Source: Clostridia bacterium (GTDB taxonomy: Bacteria > Bacillota > Clostridia > UBA1212). From it: a DNA stretch of 32,255 nucleotides. The notes under the pieces are model-generated. The model ran no database searches. It was not told where the DNA came from and was given only the letters and a program-made list of their open reading frames with translations. The position numbers were made by a program, and so were the translations under genes. The stretch covers positions 1 through 32,255 of the forward strand of contig JAFTXP010000006.1 in the NCBI GenBank assembly GCA_017461545.1. Direction: 5' to 3'. Below, in pieces: positions 24,723-32,255 of this stretch. How positions within the stretch are numbered: position 1 is the first letter of the stretch; each line of letters begins with the position of its first letter.

Positions 24723-27110
24723 TTACTTGAGCTCTGCGACGGTCACACCGGCATCACCCTCACCGTATTCGCCGATTCTGAAAGATTTTACACGTTTGTC
24801 GCGTTTGAGAAACTCGTGAACACCCTTTCGTAAAACGCCTGTGCCTTTTCCGTGAATTATATTTATTTTTTTCATATGAGCCAGAACAGCATCATCGATA
24901 TACTTATCTAAAACAAGCTCAGCTTCTTCTATATTGTGTCCTCTTATGTCTATCTCGGTCTTTATGTCAGAACCCTTCATAAATCCGCTTGCCGCAGACC
25001 GTTTAGGCTTTTCAGCAAGAACGTTTTTGCCATCGTCTTTTATAATGCGCAAATCAGACAACGGTACATAGATTTTCATAATTCCCGCCTGAACATACAC
25101 ACTTCCGTTTTTATCGGGAGCCTTAAGAACTACACCCTCGCCGTTGATGCTTACAATCTTTACAGATTGACCTTCATTAACGGTTTTCGGAGGTTTTGTC
25201 AGATCTTGATTTTTTCCGTAAGCACTATAAAGCTGTACGTCTGTATCGGTCTGTAACTTAGAAAACGCTCTTCCCGTAGCTTCTGCTTTTTTTAAGCCTT
25301 CATGATTGCCCGAAAGAACGTCTTTTCTCATCTGAGACAACAGCTTATCCGATTCAGATTTTGCCTTCTGAAGTATTTCACGGGCTTCCTCTCGCGCTTT
25401 TGCAATAATTTTGTTTTTTTGTTCCGCAAACGATTCCTGCTGTTTTTTTACTTCATCCCTCAGTCTCTCTGCTTCTGCATGAAGTGACTCTATTTCTGAT
25501 TTCTGAGCATCTATCTCTGCACGGCTTTTCTCGATACCCGTAAGCATATCCTCAAAACGGAGATCCTCCTGAGATAAAAACTCTTTGGCTCTTTCTACGA
25601 TAATCTTATCAAGACCTAGCTTTTCCGATATTGCAAAGGCGTTACTCTTTCCGGGAATACCCGTAAGGAGCTTATAAGTCGGCTGCAAAGACTCCACATC
25701 AAATTCGCAGCAGGCATTTTCAAAGCCGGGCGTCGTAGCTGTAAACACTTTCAGTTCGCTGTAATGAGTCGTTGCAACAGTCGTTGCACCCATCTGGTGA
25801 ACACACTCAAGTATTGCCATGGCAAGCGCCGCACCTTCTGCAGGGTCAGTACCTGCACCAAGCTCATCAAACAATACAAGAACTTTTCCCTTATACGAAT
25901 CCAATATTTCAACTATCGTTTTCATATGTGACGAAAATGTACTTAAACTCTGTGCAATGCTCTGTTCGTCGCCTATATCCGCATATATCTCATCATATAC
26001 AGACAGTTCCGTTCCGAACTCTGCAGGAACTAGCAAACCCGACTGCATCATTGCAGTAAAAAGACCTACCGTCTTAAGCGACACAGTTTTTCCGCCTGTA
26101 TTAGGACCGGTTATCACAAGTGTTGTATACCCTTCTCCGAGACTTATATCTATAGGTACAACTTTATGTTTATCAACCATAGGGTGACGGCCTTTTATGA
26201 TTCTTATTATACCGGATGTATTTACAATCGGCTTCTGCGCCTTCATATCAAGTGCCAATCTCGCTTTTGCAAAGGTAAAATCAACCTTTGTTATGATTTT
26301 CAGATTTTCTTCCAATGTAAAACGTCTGCTTCCGACGCCTTCGGAAAGTTCAAGGGTAATTCTTTCTATTTCTTTTTTCTCTTCTGCCTGAAGCTCTCGT
26401 ATTTTGTTATTCGCTTCAACAACAAAAGCCGGCTCTACAAAAACAGTCTGCCCCGACGATGACATATCGTGCACCATTCCGGGAAATTCGGATTTGTACT
26501 CGACCTTTATCGGTATACAGTACCTGCCTCCTCTCATGGTAACAAGGCTTTCCTGCATAGCCTTTGAATATTTCTGCGAATGTATAACATCATTTAATTT
26601 TGCTTTTATAGCAGTCTGTTTATCGGCAATCTGACGTCTTATACTTCTGAGTGCCGGACTTGCATCATCCGACATTTCTTCTTCCGATAAAATAGAACGG
26701 AAAATACGGTTTTCAAAAGCATAGTCTTCTGACAATTCATTTATTATCTTTACAACGATATTGCCGTTTTCTTCCGAAGCGTCAGTCTCTTCAACATAGT
26801 CAAGCGTCCGGCGGCAAGCCTTAAGCAATCCTCCCACTGCAAGCAACTCCGAAAAACTGAGCATTCCTCCCGCAGAGGACCTCAAAAGGCTGTGTCGCAC
26901 GTCCTTTACACCGCCGAGCGGAGGCTGACCTTTTCTCAATATAAGGCTTACGGCGGCGTCCGTCTCATCAAGCGCGTTCTGTACTTCACCTAAATCGGTG
27001 TAAGGAGCAAGCTCACGGATATTCTTTTTTGACAGCTCACAGGAAGCATGTCCCTCGAGCATTTTTTTAATTACATCAAATTCAAGTATTTTTTCAAATT
27101 TGGTATTCAT
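24723..27110 (-). CDS. mutS2: Endonuclease MutS2
   Basis: 795 residues from the ATG at 27110, close to the usual 780-790. AAGGA lies about 9 bases upstream. An in-frame ATG at 27170 would add 20 residues, but those codons are the pfkA terminator stem, so it is rejected. The order is N-terminal core/clamp helices, MutS ATPase with Walker A TGPNTGGKT (about 333-342) and Walker B LVLFDELGAGTD (about 409-420), a long coiled coil rich in Glu/Lys/Gln (about 500-600), a KOW-like EGQSVKIVSINGEGVV, and a C-terminal Smr nuclease domain (about 717-795, with IDIRGHN and IIHGKGTGVLRKG). The family suppresses homologous recombination and acts on collided ribosomes in Bacillus. Confidence 0.95.
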   Translation of the reverse strand: MNTKFEKILEFDVIKKMLEGHASCELSKKNIRELAPYTDLGEVQNALDETDAAVSLILRKGQPPLGGVKDVRHSLLRSSAGGMLSFSELLAVGGLLKACRRTLDYVEETDASEENGNIVVKIINELSEDYAFENRIFRSILSEEEMSDDASPALRSIRRQIADKQTAIKAKLNDVIHSQKYSKAMQESLVTMRGGRYCIPIKVEYKSEFPGMVHDMSSSGQTVFVEPAFVVEANNKIRELQAEEKKEIERITLELSEGVGSRRFTLEENLKIITKVDFTFAKARLALDMKAQKPIVNTSGIIRIIKGRHPMVDKHKVVPIDISLGEGYTTLVITGPNTGGKTVSLKTVGLFTAMMQSGLLVPAEFGTELSVYDEIYADIGDEQSIAQSLSTFSSHMKTIVEILDSYKGKVLVLFDELGAGTDPAEGAALAMAILECVHQMGATTVATTHYSELKVFTATTPGFENACCEFDVESLQPTYKLLTGIPGKSNAFAISEKLGLDKIIVERAKEFLSQEDLRFEDMLTGIEKSRAEIDAQKSEIESLHAEAERLRDEVKKQQESFAEQKNKIIAKAREEAREILQKAKSESDKLLSQMRKDVLSGNHEGLKKAEATGRAFSKLQTDTDVQLYSAYGKNQDLTKPPKTVNEGQSVKIVSINGEGVVLKAPDKNGSVYVQAGIMKIYVPLSDLRIIKDDGKNVLAEKPKRSAASGFMKGSDIKTEIDIRGHNIEEAELVLDKYIDDAVLAHMKKINIIHGKGTGVLRKGVHEFLKRDKRVKSFRIGEYGEGDAGVTVAELK

Positions 27111-27127
27111 ACTCAGTTTCCTTAATG

Positions 27128-27158
27128 AAAAACCGCCGCAGGTTTTACCGTGCGGCGG
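27128..27158 (-). terminator. Intrinsic terminator between pfkA and mutS2
   Basis: Minus strand: CCGCCGCA (27151-27158), 10-base loop, TGCGGCGG (27133-27140), then TTTTT. It starts 8 bases past the pfkA stop and ends 17 bases before the mutS2 ATG, leaving no room for a new promoter. mutS2 must be read by partial readthrough or from inside pfkA. Confidence 0.82.
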
Positions 27159-27166
27159 ATGTAATA

Positions 27167-28165
27167 TCAAAGTGAAAGAATCTTATTTGCACGAATCATA
27201 TCTTCGTCAAGTGTCTTTTTTGTATTTATAGCTTCTTCGATATCAAGAGCCACATAATCTGTACCATTCAAAGCGATTACTTTGTTTATATCGCCGCCGT
27301 GCAATGTTTCAACAGCTTTAAGTCCCATAAGACTGGCTGTGACACGGTCTCTCGATGACGGACTTCCGCCTCGTTGAATGTGTCCGAGAATTGTAGCGGT
27401 AGTAGATATACCGGTTATTTCTTTTATCTGATCTGCAATATGCATCGTTCCGCCGACACCCTCTGCAATGATAACGACAAAATGTCTTTTTCCTTTATTT
27501 CTGCAAGCGATAACAGGCTTGATAATGTCTTCGTTTATATCGAAAGTTTTCTCTGGAAGAATACAAACCTCAGCACCGTCTGAAATCGCACTGTTTATCG
27601 CGATATATCCTGCATCGCGTCCCATAACTTCTATAACACTGCAACGCTCATGCGAACATGCCGTATCTTTTATTTTGTCTATAGCATCGATAACAGTATT
27701 AAGTGCTGTATCATATCCTATCGTATAATCAGTGCATCCGATATCGTTGTCAATCGTACCGGGAATACCTATAACCGGAAGACCTGCTTTTGCAAGTTCT
27801 CTGGCACCGCGGAACGATCCGTCGCCGCCTATTACAACAAGTGCATCAAGCTTAAATACATTTGCAATTGTAACTGCTCTCTGAATGCCTTCGGGAGTCT
27901 CAAATTCTTTACATCTTGCTGTCTGAAGAATTGTGCCGCCTTTGTTCATTATATCTGATACAGAGTTACGGTCCATCTCCATAATTTCGCCTGCCAAAAG
28001 ACCTTCATAACCTTTTTTTATTCCGTATACCTGATATCCGTAATGCAAGCCTGCTCTGACAACTGCTCTCAAAGCTGTATTCATACCCGGAGCATCTCCG
28101 CCTGATGTAAGTACACCTAAACGCTTAATGCTGCCCGGCTCTATTTTTGTATTATAATTTGCCAT
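27167..28165 (-). CDS. pfkA: ATP-dependent 6-phosphofructokinase
   Basis: 332 residues. It converts fructose 6-phosphate to fructose 1,6-bisphosphate, the committed step of glycolysis. Visible sites are LTSGGDAPGMN (ATP), GGDGSFRGA with Gly rather than Asp at the ATP/PPi-determining position, catalytic PGTIDNDI, MGRDAGYIA, AEGVGG and QRGGSPSSRDR. The allosteric Arg residues of ALRAVVRAG are kept. GAGGGA lies before the ATG. It is followed by a terminator and then mutS2. Confidence 0.96.
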   Translation of the reverse strand: MANYNTKIEPGSIKRLGVLTSGGDAPGMNTALRAVVRAGLHYGYQVYGIKKGYEGLLAGEIMEMDRNSVSDIMNKGGTILQTARCKEFETPEGIQRAVTIANVFKLDALVVIGGDGSFRGARELAKAGLPVIGIPGTIDNDIGCTDYTIGYDTALNTVIDAIDKIKDTACSHERCSVIEVMGRDAGYIAINSAISDGAEVCILPEKTFDINEDIIKPVIACRNKGKRHFVVIIAEGVGGTMHIADQIKEITGISTTATILGHIQRGGSPSSRDRVTASLMGLKAVETLHGGDINKVIALNGTDYVALDIEEAINTKKTLDEDMIRANKILSL

Positions 28166-28200
28166 AATTATCCCTCACAATAAAAAAATTACCAATGGAT

Positions 28201-28229
28201 ATAATATCATTATTGATTATTTTTTACAA
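28201..28229 (-). promoter_or_regulatory. Promoter of pfkA
   Basis: Minus strand TTGTAA (28224-28229), 17-base spacer, TATTAT (28201-28206), about 36 bases before the pfkA ATG. No clear terminator for the preceding transglutaminase gene is present in this 120-base gap. Confidence 0.6.
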
Positions 28230-28285
28230 TACTGCCTTTTTTCATAACAGTTTTTTCAGTCCAAAAAATTTTAGTATTTTTTCTT

Positions 28286-29524
28286 TCAGGGAAGATAAAA
28301 ATGTAATATTTGTGATGAACTGTCCTCCTTTGAAAAATAAAACTGTGCATTCATTTTTCCTATATCGGGAATAGCCTTGAATTTCTTTTTATTAATCAAC
28401 TCTTCTACAGCTTTTTCAAGTTCAGCGCGGGAGGCGAATTTTATATGTATTATCTGCGAGCCGCTCTGCTCAGCAGCTGCGGTACAAACAGAAACAAAAT
28501 CGTATGTCTCCAAATAGCTCTTCTCATAATGGAAAAAGTTATGTTCGTCGGAATCGCAAACCGGAATTTTAAATGTAGGTTCAGGTGTATGCGTAGCATA
28601 AAGATCTCCGTCTTTTACGCAGAAATATCCATAATTTACGCCGTACGGAGCAAGAAGTTCACCGGTATCGTCTTCAAGTGAGTTTTCATCCCATGTAACA
28701 TCCATCCAATATTCTTCGCCTTCTATAACCACATAGTTCCACGCATGACCTCCGCCGGCATCACCTTCGACATATTCGCACTCAATGCCAAGCATAATCA
28801 TAATCAGCTGAAAAGTTTTTGCATAACCATCACAGACACATACCTTATTTACAAGACAGCCATATATTGTGTGAGACTGTTGGCTGGAAGCGCGCTGAAC
28901 CGTCTTATTAATCTCCTCCGCACAAACATCGTCGTATTCGGCATTTACCACAAGATAATCATGAACAAACTTTACTTTATCGTATGTATCGGTAAAAGTA
29001 TTTGCCATAGAAGCAATCTTTTGCGCTTCGGTAATAGCGTCGTCAATATATCCGTCTTTATCGGCGGTATATCTCCAATAATCGTAGCAGTCCAGCTCTA
29101 GCTCCATATCGTATCCAACTCCGTTTTTTGATTTGCCTGCAGAGCATTCCAAACCGCCGTTAAGCCAGAAAAACTCGGGGAAATCATAATATACCGCATC
29201 GTATGCTTGGGGCAAAGCCTCGATGTAAACATCGTAGTCAATAGATGAAAATGTAACGGTGACGCCTCCGCTTGCTACAACCTCACGAATCTGTTTGTAT
29301 ATTTCCTTTTCATTTTCGTCAAGCTGCAAGTACATGTTTCTGTTTTCGGGAAGATCGTATTTCACAGTTTCAATATCTTCTAAATTTATGTTAAAACCAT
29401 AACTGCTCTTCGTCGAACCTAAATATCCGCCAAATAAAAAACTGTATAAAGCAAATAAAACACAACCGACAATAAGCAAACAAAACACGGCGTTGCCAAA
29501 CACGTTGCCGCCTTTTTCGTCCAT
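28286..29524 (-). CDS. Membrane-anchored transglutaminase-like protein
   Basis: 412 residues. One N-terminal membrane helix (about 8-31) anchors an outside domain. The transglutaminase-like core carries Cys in VCVCDGYAKTFQLI, His in GGGHAWNYVVI and Asp in WMDVTWDEN, so the papain-like triad is intact. The family includes proteases and cross-linking enzymes; the substrate is unknown. The C-terminal 110 residues are a separate region with no motif I recognise. The ATG is 2 bases after the prsW stop with AAGGAG inside prsW, so the two are one unit. Confidence 0.86.
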   Translation of the reverse strand: MDEKGGNVFGNAVFCLLIVGCVLFALYSFLFGGYLGSTKSSYGFNINLEDIETVKYDLPENRNMYLQLDENEKEIYKQIREVVASGGVTVTFSSIDYDVYIEALPQAYDAVYYDFPEFFWLNGGLECSAGKSKNGVGYDMELELDCYDYWRYTADKDGYIDDAITEAQKIASMANTFTDTYDKVKFVHDYLVVNAEYDDVCAEEINKTVQRASSQQSHTIYGCLVNKVCVCDGYAKTFQLIMIMLGIECEYVEGDAGGGHAWNYVVIEGEEYWMDVTWDENSLEDDTGELLAPYGVNYGYFCVKDGDLYATHTPEPTFKIPVCDSDEHNFFHYEKSYLETYDFVSVCTAAAEQSGSQIIHIKFASRAELEKAVEELINKKKFKAIPDIGKMNAQFYFSKEDSSSQILHFYLP

Positions 29525-29526
29525 AC

Positions 29527-30414
29527 TTATTCGCTCCTTTCCATTTCTTCAAGATCATCGAGAGTGGTGTCCCCGCGGTTTTTAAGCTGAGGATATTTCA
29601 TCGAAAGTAAATGAAAAGCCACTTCGTCGTCGATGCTGTCCACAGCGGAAAGCCAACGAACAAATACAAAGCAAAGAGCAAAAAAAGTAACAATAAATAC
29701 ATAAAACAGCATTTTCATCATATCGGATGTGTAAAACTCTGCAAAACTGTAAAAGCCATGTAACACAAACGGCAGCACAAAACTGATTATAAGCCAATAA
29801 GCACTTCTGCAAGGTTTTTGGATTGTAATTACGCCCTCACCCTCAAGTATCTTTTCCTTTAAAACAGCAATCTTATAAGTATGCCAGACGGTATAACAAA
29901 CCCCTGTCACAATACCGAATATCATGTGCGCCGGAACCGAGGTAACCGAACGCAGAAAGAAAGTATCCCATCCGTCAATAACAGCATAGCGAACATTCTC
30001 AGCCGCGGCAAAACCAAGCGAAAGAAATACGGAATAAACCACTCCGTCAAAAAGATGGCTGAAATTTTTGTTTTTAAAGGTTATAAGATAAAGAGCCAAC
30101 CATTTAAAAGACTCTTCAATAAGTGCGACGGCAAAAATGCCGCACAGAAAGCTATGAGCAGCAAAAGCACCGTCAGAAACATATTCGGCAACACCGGTAA
30201 GGCTGTATTCAACCTTACAAGCAAAAGCATTGTCTATCAATCCGATAAGTGCATTTTCCGTAAAAATTGCGGGAAAATATACTACAGCGCCGGCGACAAA
30301 AAGCAGCGCAAGTAAACCAAACGGCTCTTTTTCAATCCTGTCCTTGCTGTAAATGTACCAACACAAAAGCAATGCCGGTATGATCGCTAAAAATGAAATT
30401 CCGATGTAATTCAT
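29527..30414 (-). CDS. PrsW-family intramembrane metalloprotease
   Basis: 295 residues with about seven to eight hydrophobic helices. Family residues are EKEPFG after the first helix, Glu100-Glu101 in LIEESFKW, Glu139 in GFAAAEN and His163 in PAHMIFG. In Bacillus, PrsW cuts the anti-sigma factor RsiW (site 1); no sigma/anti-sigma pair is in this window, so the substrate is open. AAGGGAG lies before the ATG. A TATAAT at 30448-30453 with a poor -35 box may be its promoter. The C-terminus (about 265-295) is cytoplasmic and charged. Confidence 0.9.
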   Translation of the reverse strand: MNYIGISFLAIIPALLLCWYIYSKDRIEKEPFGLLALLFVAGAVVYFPAIFTENALIGLIDNAFACKVEYSLTGVAEYVSDGAFAAHSFLCGIFAVALIEESFKWLALYLITFKNKNFSHLFDGVVYSVFLSLGFAAAENVRYAVIDGWDTFFLRSVTSVPAHMIFGIVTGVCYTVWHTYKIAVLKEKILEGEGVITIQKPCRSAYWLIISFVLPFVLHGFYSFAEFYTSDMMKMLFYVFIVTFFALCFVFVRWLSAVDSIDDEVAFHLLSMKYPQLKNRGDTTLDDLEEMERSE

Positions 30415-30469
30415 ATATGCTCCCTTTTATCTTATTTAACTTTCTGAATTATATACTTAATATGCAAAT

Positions 30470-30508
30470 CGAAAACCCGAAAGCATTAAAAATGTTTTCG
30501 GGTTTTCG
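30470..30508 (-). terminator. Terminator after upp
   Basis: Arms 30470-30487 and 30491-30508 match over 18 bases with one mismatch (left G against right T, a C-A mismatch in the minus-strand RNA). It lies 37 bases past the upp stop; the T-rich tail in the minus direction is short. It separates upp from the prsW unit. Confidence 0.75.
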
Positions 30509-30545
30509 CTGTTATTTATATTACTTCCAAATATCGGTAGCAGTA

Positions 30546-31172
30546 TTATTTTGTACCGAATATTCTGTCGCCTGCGTCACCGAGCCCCGGAACGATATAT
30601 GCATCTTCGTTGAGTTTTTCATCAAGAGCAGCTGTGAAAATATCTACATCAGGATGATCAGCCTCAATCTTTGCCACGCCTTCTGGAGCCGCAACAAGAC
30701 ACATAAGTTTTATTGAAGCACAACCCTTTTCTTTGAGCATATTTATCGCGTCCGAAGCACTTCCGCCTGTTGCAAGCATCGGGTCGCATACTATAACAAT
30801 GCGATTCTCTATATCCTCTGGAAGCTTACAGTAATAGAACACGGGTTTGTGGGTATCATGATCTCTGTAAAGACCTATATGTCCGACTTTTGCGGCAGGA
30901 ATAAGATCCACAAGACCGTTTACCATTCCGAGACCTGCACGGAGAATGGGAACTATCGCAAGTTTCTTTCCGGCAAGTGCTTTTCCGGTCATTTCGCACA
31001 TAGGAGTTTCTATTATGACGTCCTTTACGGGAAGGTCGCGTGTTACTTCATATCCCAGAAGAAGTGATATTTCATCAAGAAGCTGTCGAAAATCCTTTGA
31101 ACCGGTTTCTGTCTGTCTCATAATTGTAAGTTTATGCTGGATAAGAGGATGGTTTACAACTTTCAAACTCAT
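30546..31172 (-). CDS. upp: Uracil phosphoribosyltransferase
   Basis: 208 residues, the usual length. It makes UMP from uracil and PRPP. The PRPP loop [15 protein letters not shown] (about 129-143) and the uracil-binding C-terminus [13 protein letters not shown] are intact, and the N-terminus [23 protein letters not shown] is typical. AAGGAG lies before the ATG. It has its own promoter and terminator. Confidence 0.96.
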   Translation of the reverse strand: MSLKVVNHPLIQHKLTIMRQTETGSKDFRQLLDEISLLLGYEVTRDLPVKDVIIETPMCEMTGKALAGKKLAIVPILRAGLGMVNGLVDLIPAAKVGHIGLYRDHDTHKPVFYYCKLPEDIENRIVIVCDPMLATGGSASDAINMLKEKGCASIKLMCLVAAPEGVAKIEADHPDVDIFTAALDEKLNEDAYIVPGLGDAGDRIFGTK

Positions 31173-31233
31173 AATCTTTTCTCCTTTATTTTTTACGCAT
31201 TATCAAATTCGTTGTCTGTATCTTTCTTTCGAG

Positions 31234-31262
31234 ATAATACAATGATATATAAAATGATACAA
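31234..31262 (-). promoter_or_regulatory. Promoter of upp
   Basis: Minus strand TTGTAT (31257-31262), 17-base spacer, TATTAT (31234-31239). Transcription should begin near 31227, giving a leader of about 55 bases with no obvious attenuator. Confidence 0.55.
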
Positions 31263-31294
31263 ATAGTACAAAACGTTCTAAATCATATCTCCGG

Positions 31295-31337
31295 TAATTA
31301 AAATAAAACCACGTAAAACGTGGTTTTATTTTAATTA
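31295..31337 (-). terminator. Terminator of clpP, overlapping its stop codon
   Basis: Perfect 20-base arms (31295-31314 and 31318-31337) with a 3-base loop. The clpP stop codon (31335-31337) is the first part of the stem. The minus-strand tail after the ACCACGT/ACGTGGT core is TTTTATTTTAATTA. Confidence 0.85.
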
Positions 31338-31919
31338 CTTTCTGTCGGTGATAACAGTATCAATAATTCCGTATTCTTTAGCTTCTTCCGCAAACATCCA
31401 ATTGTTACGCTCCGTATCCTGCGTAACTGTCGCAGCATCTTTGCCTGTATTCTGGGCAAGAATGGTATTAAGGCGATCTTTTATTCTGAGCATATGTCTC
31501 GCCTCAATCTCCATATCAGAAGCCTGACCTTCTACACCGCCCAGAACCTGATGAATCATAATCTGGCTGTTTTCGAGTGCGGAACGCTTGCCTTTCGTAC
31601 CTGCCGCAAGAAGAAAAGCACCCATGCTGGCAGCCATACCTACACACACTGTATTAACATCACACTTAAGATGTTTTATAGTGTCATAGATACCGAATCC
31701 GGCTGATACTGAACCGCCCGGAGAGTTTATATAAATAGTAATATCTTTATCAGGGTCAATAGCTTCCAAATACAATAGCTGTGAAATAACCGTACAGGCT
31801 AAATCGTCATTTATCTCATTAAATAAAAGTATAATTCTGTCTTTTAACAATCTTGAGAAAAGATCGTACCCTTTTTCGCTGTTGCCTTCTCTCTCATAGA
31901 AACTTGGATTAATAATCAT
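31335..31919 (-). CDS. clpP: ClpP-family peptidase with Ser-His-Asn triad (ClpP1-like paralogue)
   Basis: 194 residues, full length. Ser98 (GMAASMG), His123 (MIHQ), the NSPGGS oxyanion loop and the [11 protein letters not shown] handle are in place. The third triad residue, Asp171 in Escherichia coli ClpP (motif DTERD), is Asn172 here (DTERN). Listeria ClpP1 is a known paralogue with the same Ser-His-Asn set, weakly active alone but functional in mixed rings with ClpP2. The gene stands alone: neither tig nor clpX is next to it, and it has its own promoter and terminator. A second, canonical ClpP elsewhere in the genome is therefore expected (inference). AGGAGG lies 11 bases before the ATG. 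Confidence 0.93.
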   Translation of the reverse strand: MIINPSFYEREGNSEKGYDLFSRLLKDRIILLFNEINDDLACTVISQLLYLEAIDPDKDITIYINSPGGSVSAGFGIYDTIKHLKCDVNTVCVGMAASMGAFLLAAGTKGKRSALENSQIMIHQVLGGVEGQASDMEIEARHMLRIKDRLNTILAQNTGKDAATVTQDTERNNWMFAEEAKEYGIIDTVITDRK

Positions 31920-31957
31920 ATAGCAACGTGCCTCCTGTATATCTCAAATTTTATAAA

Positions 31958-31986
31958 AGTATACAGCAATCACATATAAAAATCAA
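31958..31986 (-). promoter_or_regulatory. Promoter of clpP
   Basis: Minus strand TTGATT (31981-31986), 17-base spacer, TATACT (31958-31963) preceded by TG. Transcription should begin near 31951. No CtsR-type heptad repeat was recognised around it. Confidence 0.6.
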
Positions 31987-32017
31987 ACAGTATTCAAAGT
32001 ATTTCCCTTAAACAAAT

Positions 32018-32082
32018 GGTAATTTCTCAAAGTAAATGCAACCCCTAGAAGAAAAGTAGCATTTAGTATGAGAAATTTCACC
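32018..32082. repeat. Imperfect inverted repeat upstream of clpP
   Basis: Left arm 32018-32039 and right arm 32059-32082 pair as 9 bases (AATTTCTCA/TGAGAAATT) plus 7 bases (TAAATGC/GCATTTA), separated by a 3-base mismatch, plus GGT/ACC outside a 2-base bulge. It lies between a distal TTGACA/TATTAT-like pair (32092-32122, 19-base spacer) and the clpP promoter. It could be an operator, a leader hairpin or a small RNA stem. The 268 bases from 31920 to 32187 hold no ORF I can support. Confidence 0.5.
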
Positions 32083-32157
32083 CTTAAAGAAATAATACAA
32101 TTTTTCGTAAAAATTGTGTCAATTAAAAGTGAAAATGTCCTAAAAAAACATAAACAT

Positions 32158-32178
32158 AAGCACCAAAAAACGGTGCTT
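32158..32178. terminator. Short terminator hairpin at the right end
   Basis: AAGCACC (32158-32164), 7-base loop, GGTGCTT (32172-32178). The plus-strand tail is TTTTGTTTTTT; the minus-strand tail is ATGTTTATGTTTTTTT. In context it most likely ends the minus-strand gene whose stop is at 32187. Confidence 0.65.
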
Positions 32179-32186
32179 TTTGTTTT

Positions 32187-32255
32187 TTAAGAAGCCCAGT
32201 CAGTTTCCCTTCCGCACATTGCATGTACGTATTTCATAAAGTTATCTTTACGCCA
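32187..32255 (-). CDS. 3' end of a minus-strand gene running off the right edge
   Basis: The last 22 codons and a TAA stop (32187-32189) read WRKDNFMKYVHAMCGRETDW-AS in a frame open to the edge. A hairpin terminator follows 9 bases after the stop. Too little is present to assign a family. The evidence is only the open frame plus the terminator in the right place. Confidence 0.45.
   Translation of the reverse strand, partial: WRKDNFMKYVHAMCGRETDWAS

Noticed and set aside
27111..27170. N-terminal 20-residue extension of MutS2
   Set aside because: Encoded by the pfkA terminator hairpin; the ATG at 27110 has a good ribosome site and gives a family-typical N-terminus.

Overview
The window looks like chromosomal DNA from an anaerobic, low-to-moderate GC Gram-positive bacterium of the class Clostridia, probably a gut Oscillospirales/Ruminococcaceae-type organism. 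This is inferred from a four-subunit 2-oxoacid:ferredoxin oxidoreductase, type III pantothenate kinase with an ECF-type S component, AddB, YhaM, MutS2 and a PrsW-type protease. Lipoprotein signals, strong AGGAGG ribosome sites and frequent TTG starts also fit. Species cannot be named. No rRNA, tRNA, CRISPR array or insertion sequence was seen.

Layout: 1-4941 (minus) is the N-terminal 1647 codons of a giant secreted DNRLRE/YD-repeat (RHS-like) protein that runs off the left edge. 5141-7568 (minus) is a two-gene unit: a membrane-anchored metallophosphoesterase-fold protein with eroded metal ligands, then an NlpC/P60 lipoprotein. Divergent from it, 7759-9214 (plus) is coaX plus a PanT-like ECF S component (pantothenate uptake and phosphorylation). 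9338-10866 (minus) is trmK-nif3. 10878-12527 is a small accessory islet: a RhuM-family gene and, on the plus strand, what reads as a complete type I toxin-antitoxin locus (25-codon holin-like peptide, Shine-Dalgarno-sequestering leader, antisense RNA with a near-consensus promoter). 12560-15152 (minus) is the ferredoxin/alpha/beta/gamma 2-oxoacid oxidoreductase operon. 15401-16705 (plus) is an M18 aminopeptidase, convergent with the minus-strand run era-recO-GH25 lysozyme-yhaM-addB (23570 down to 16780). 23808-24647 is an abundant-looking lipoprotein of unknown function. 24723-28165 (minus) is pfkA-mutS2 with a terminator between them. 28286-30414 (minus) is a PrsW protease followed by a transglutaminase-like membrane protein. 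30546-31172 is upp, 31335-31919 is a ClpP paralogue, and the last 69 bases are the 3' end of another minus-strand gene.

Most of the window is housekeeping: cofactor salvage, tRNA modification, oxoacid oxidation, recombination/repair, RNA turnover, glycolysis, nucleobase salvage. The parts most worth attention are (a) the type I toxin-antitoxin locus at 12125-12527, (b) a ClpP whose triad reads Ser98-His123-Asn172 instead of Ser-His-Asp, standing apart from clpX, (c) the metallophosphoesterase-like protein that has lost at least three canonical metal/active-site residues, and (d) addB without an adjacent addA and a RecO lacking its zinc-finger segment. Terminators here tend to be long stems, often serving convergent genes, and several sigma-A-type promoters with 16-18 base spacers can be read directly.
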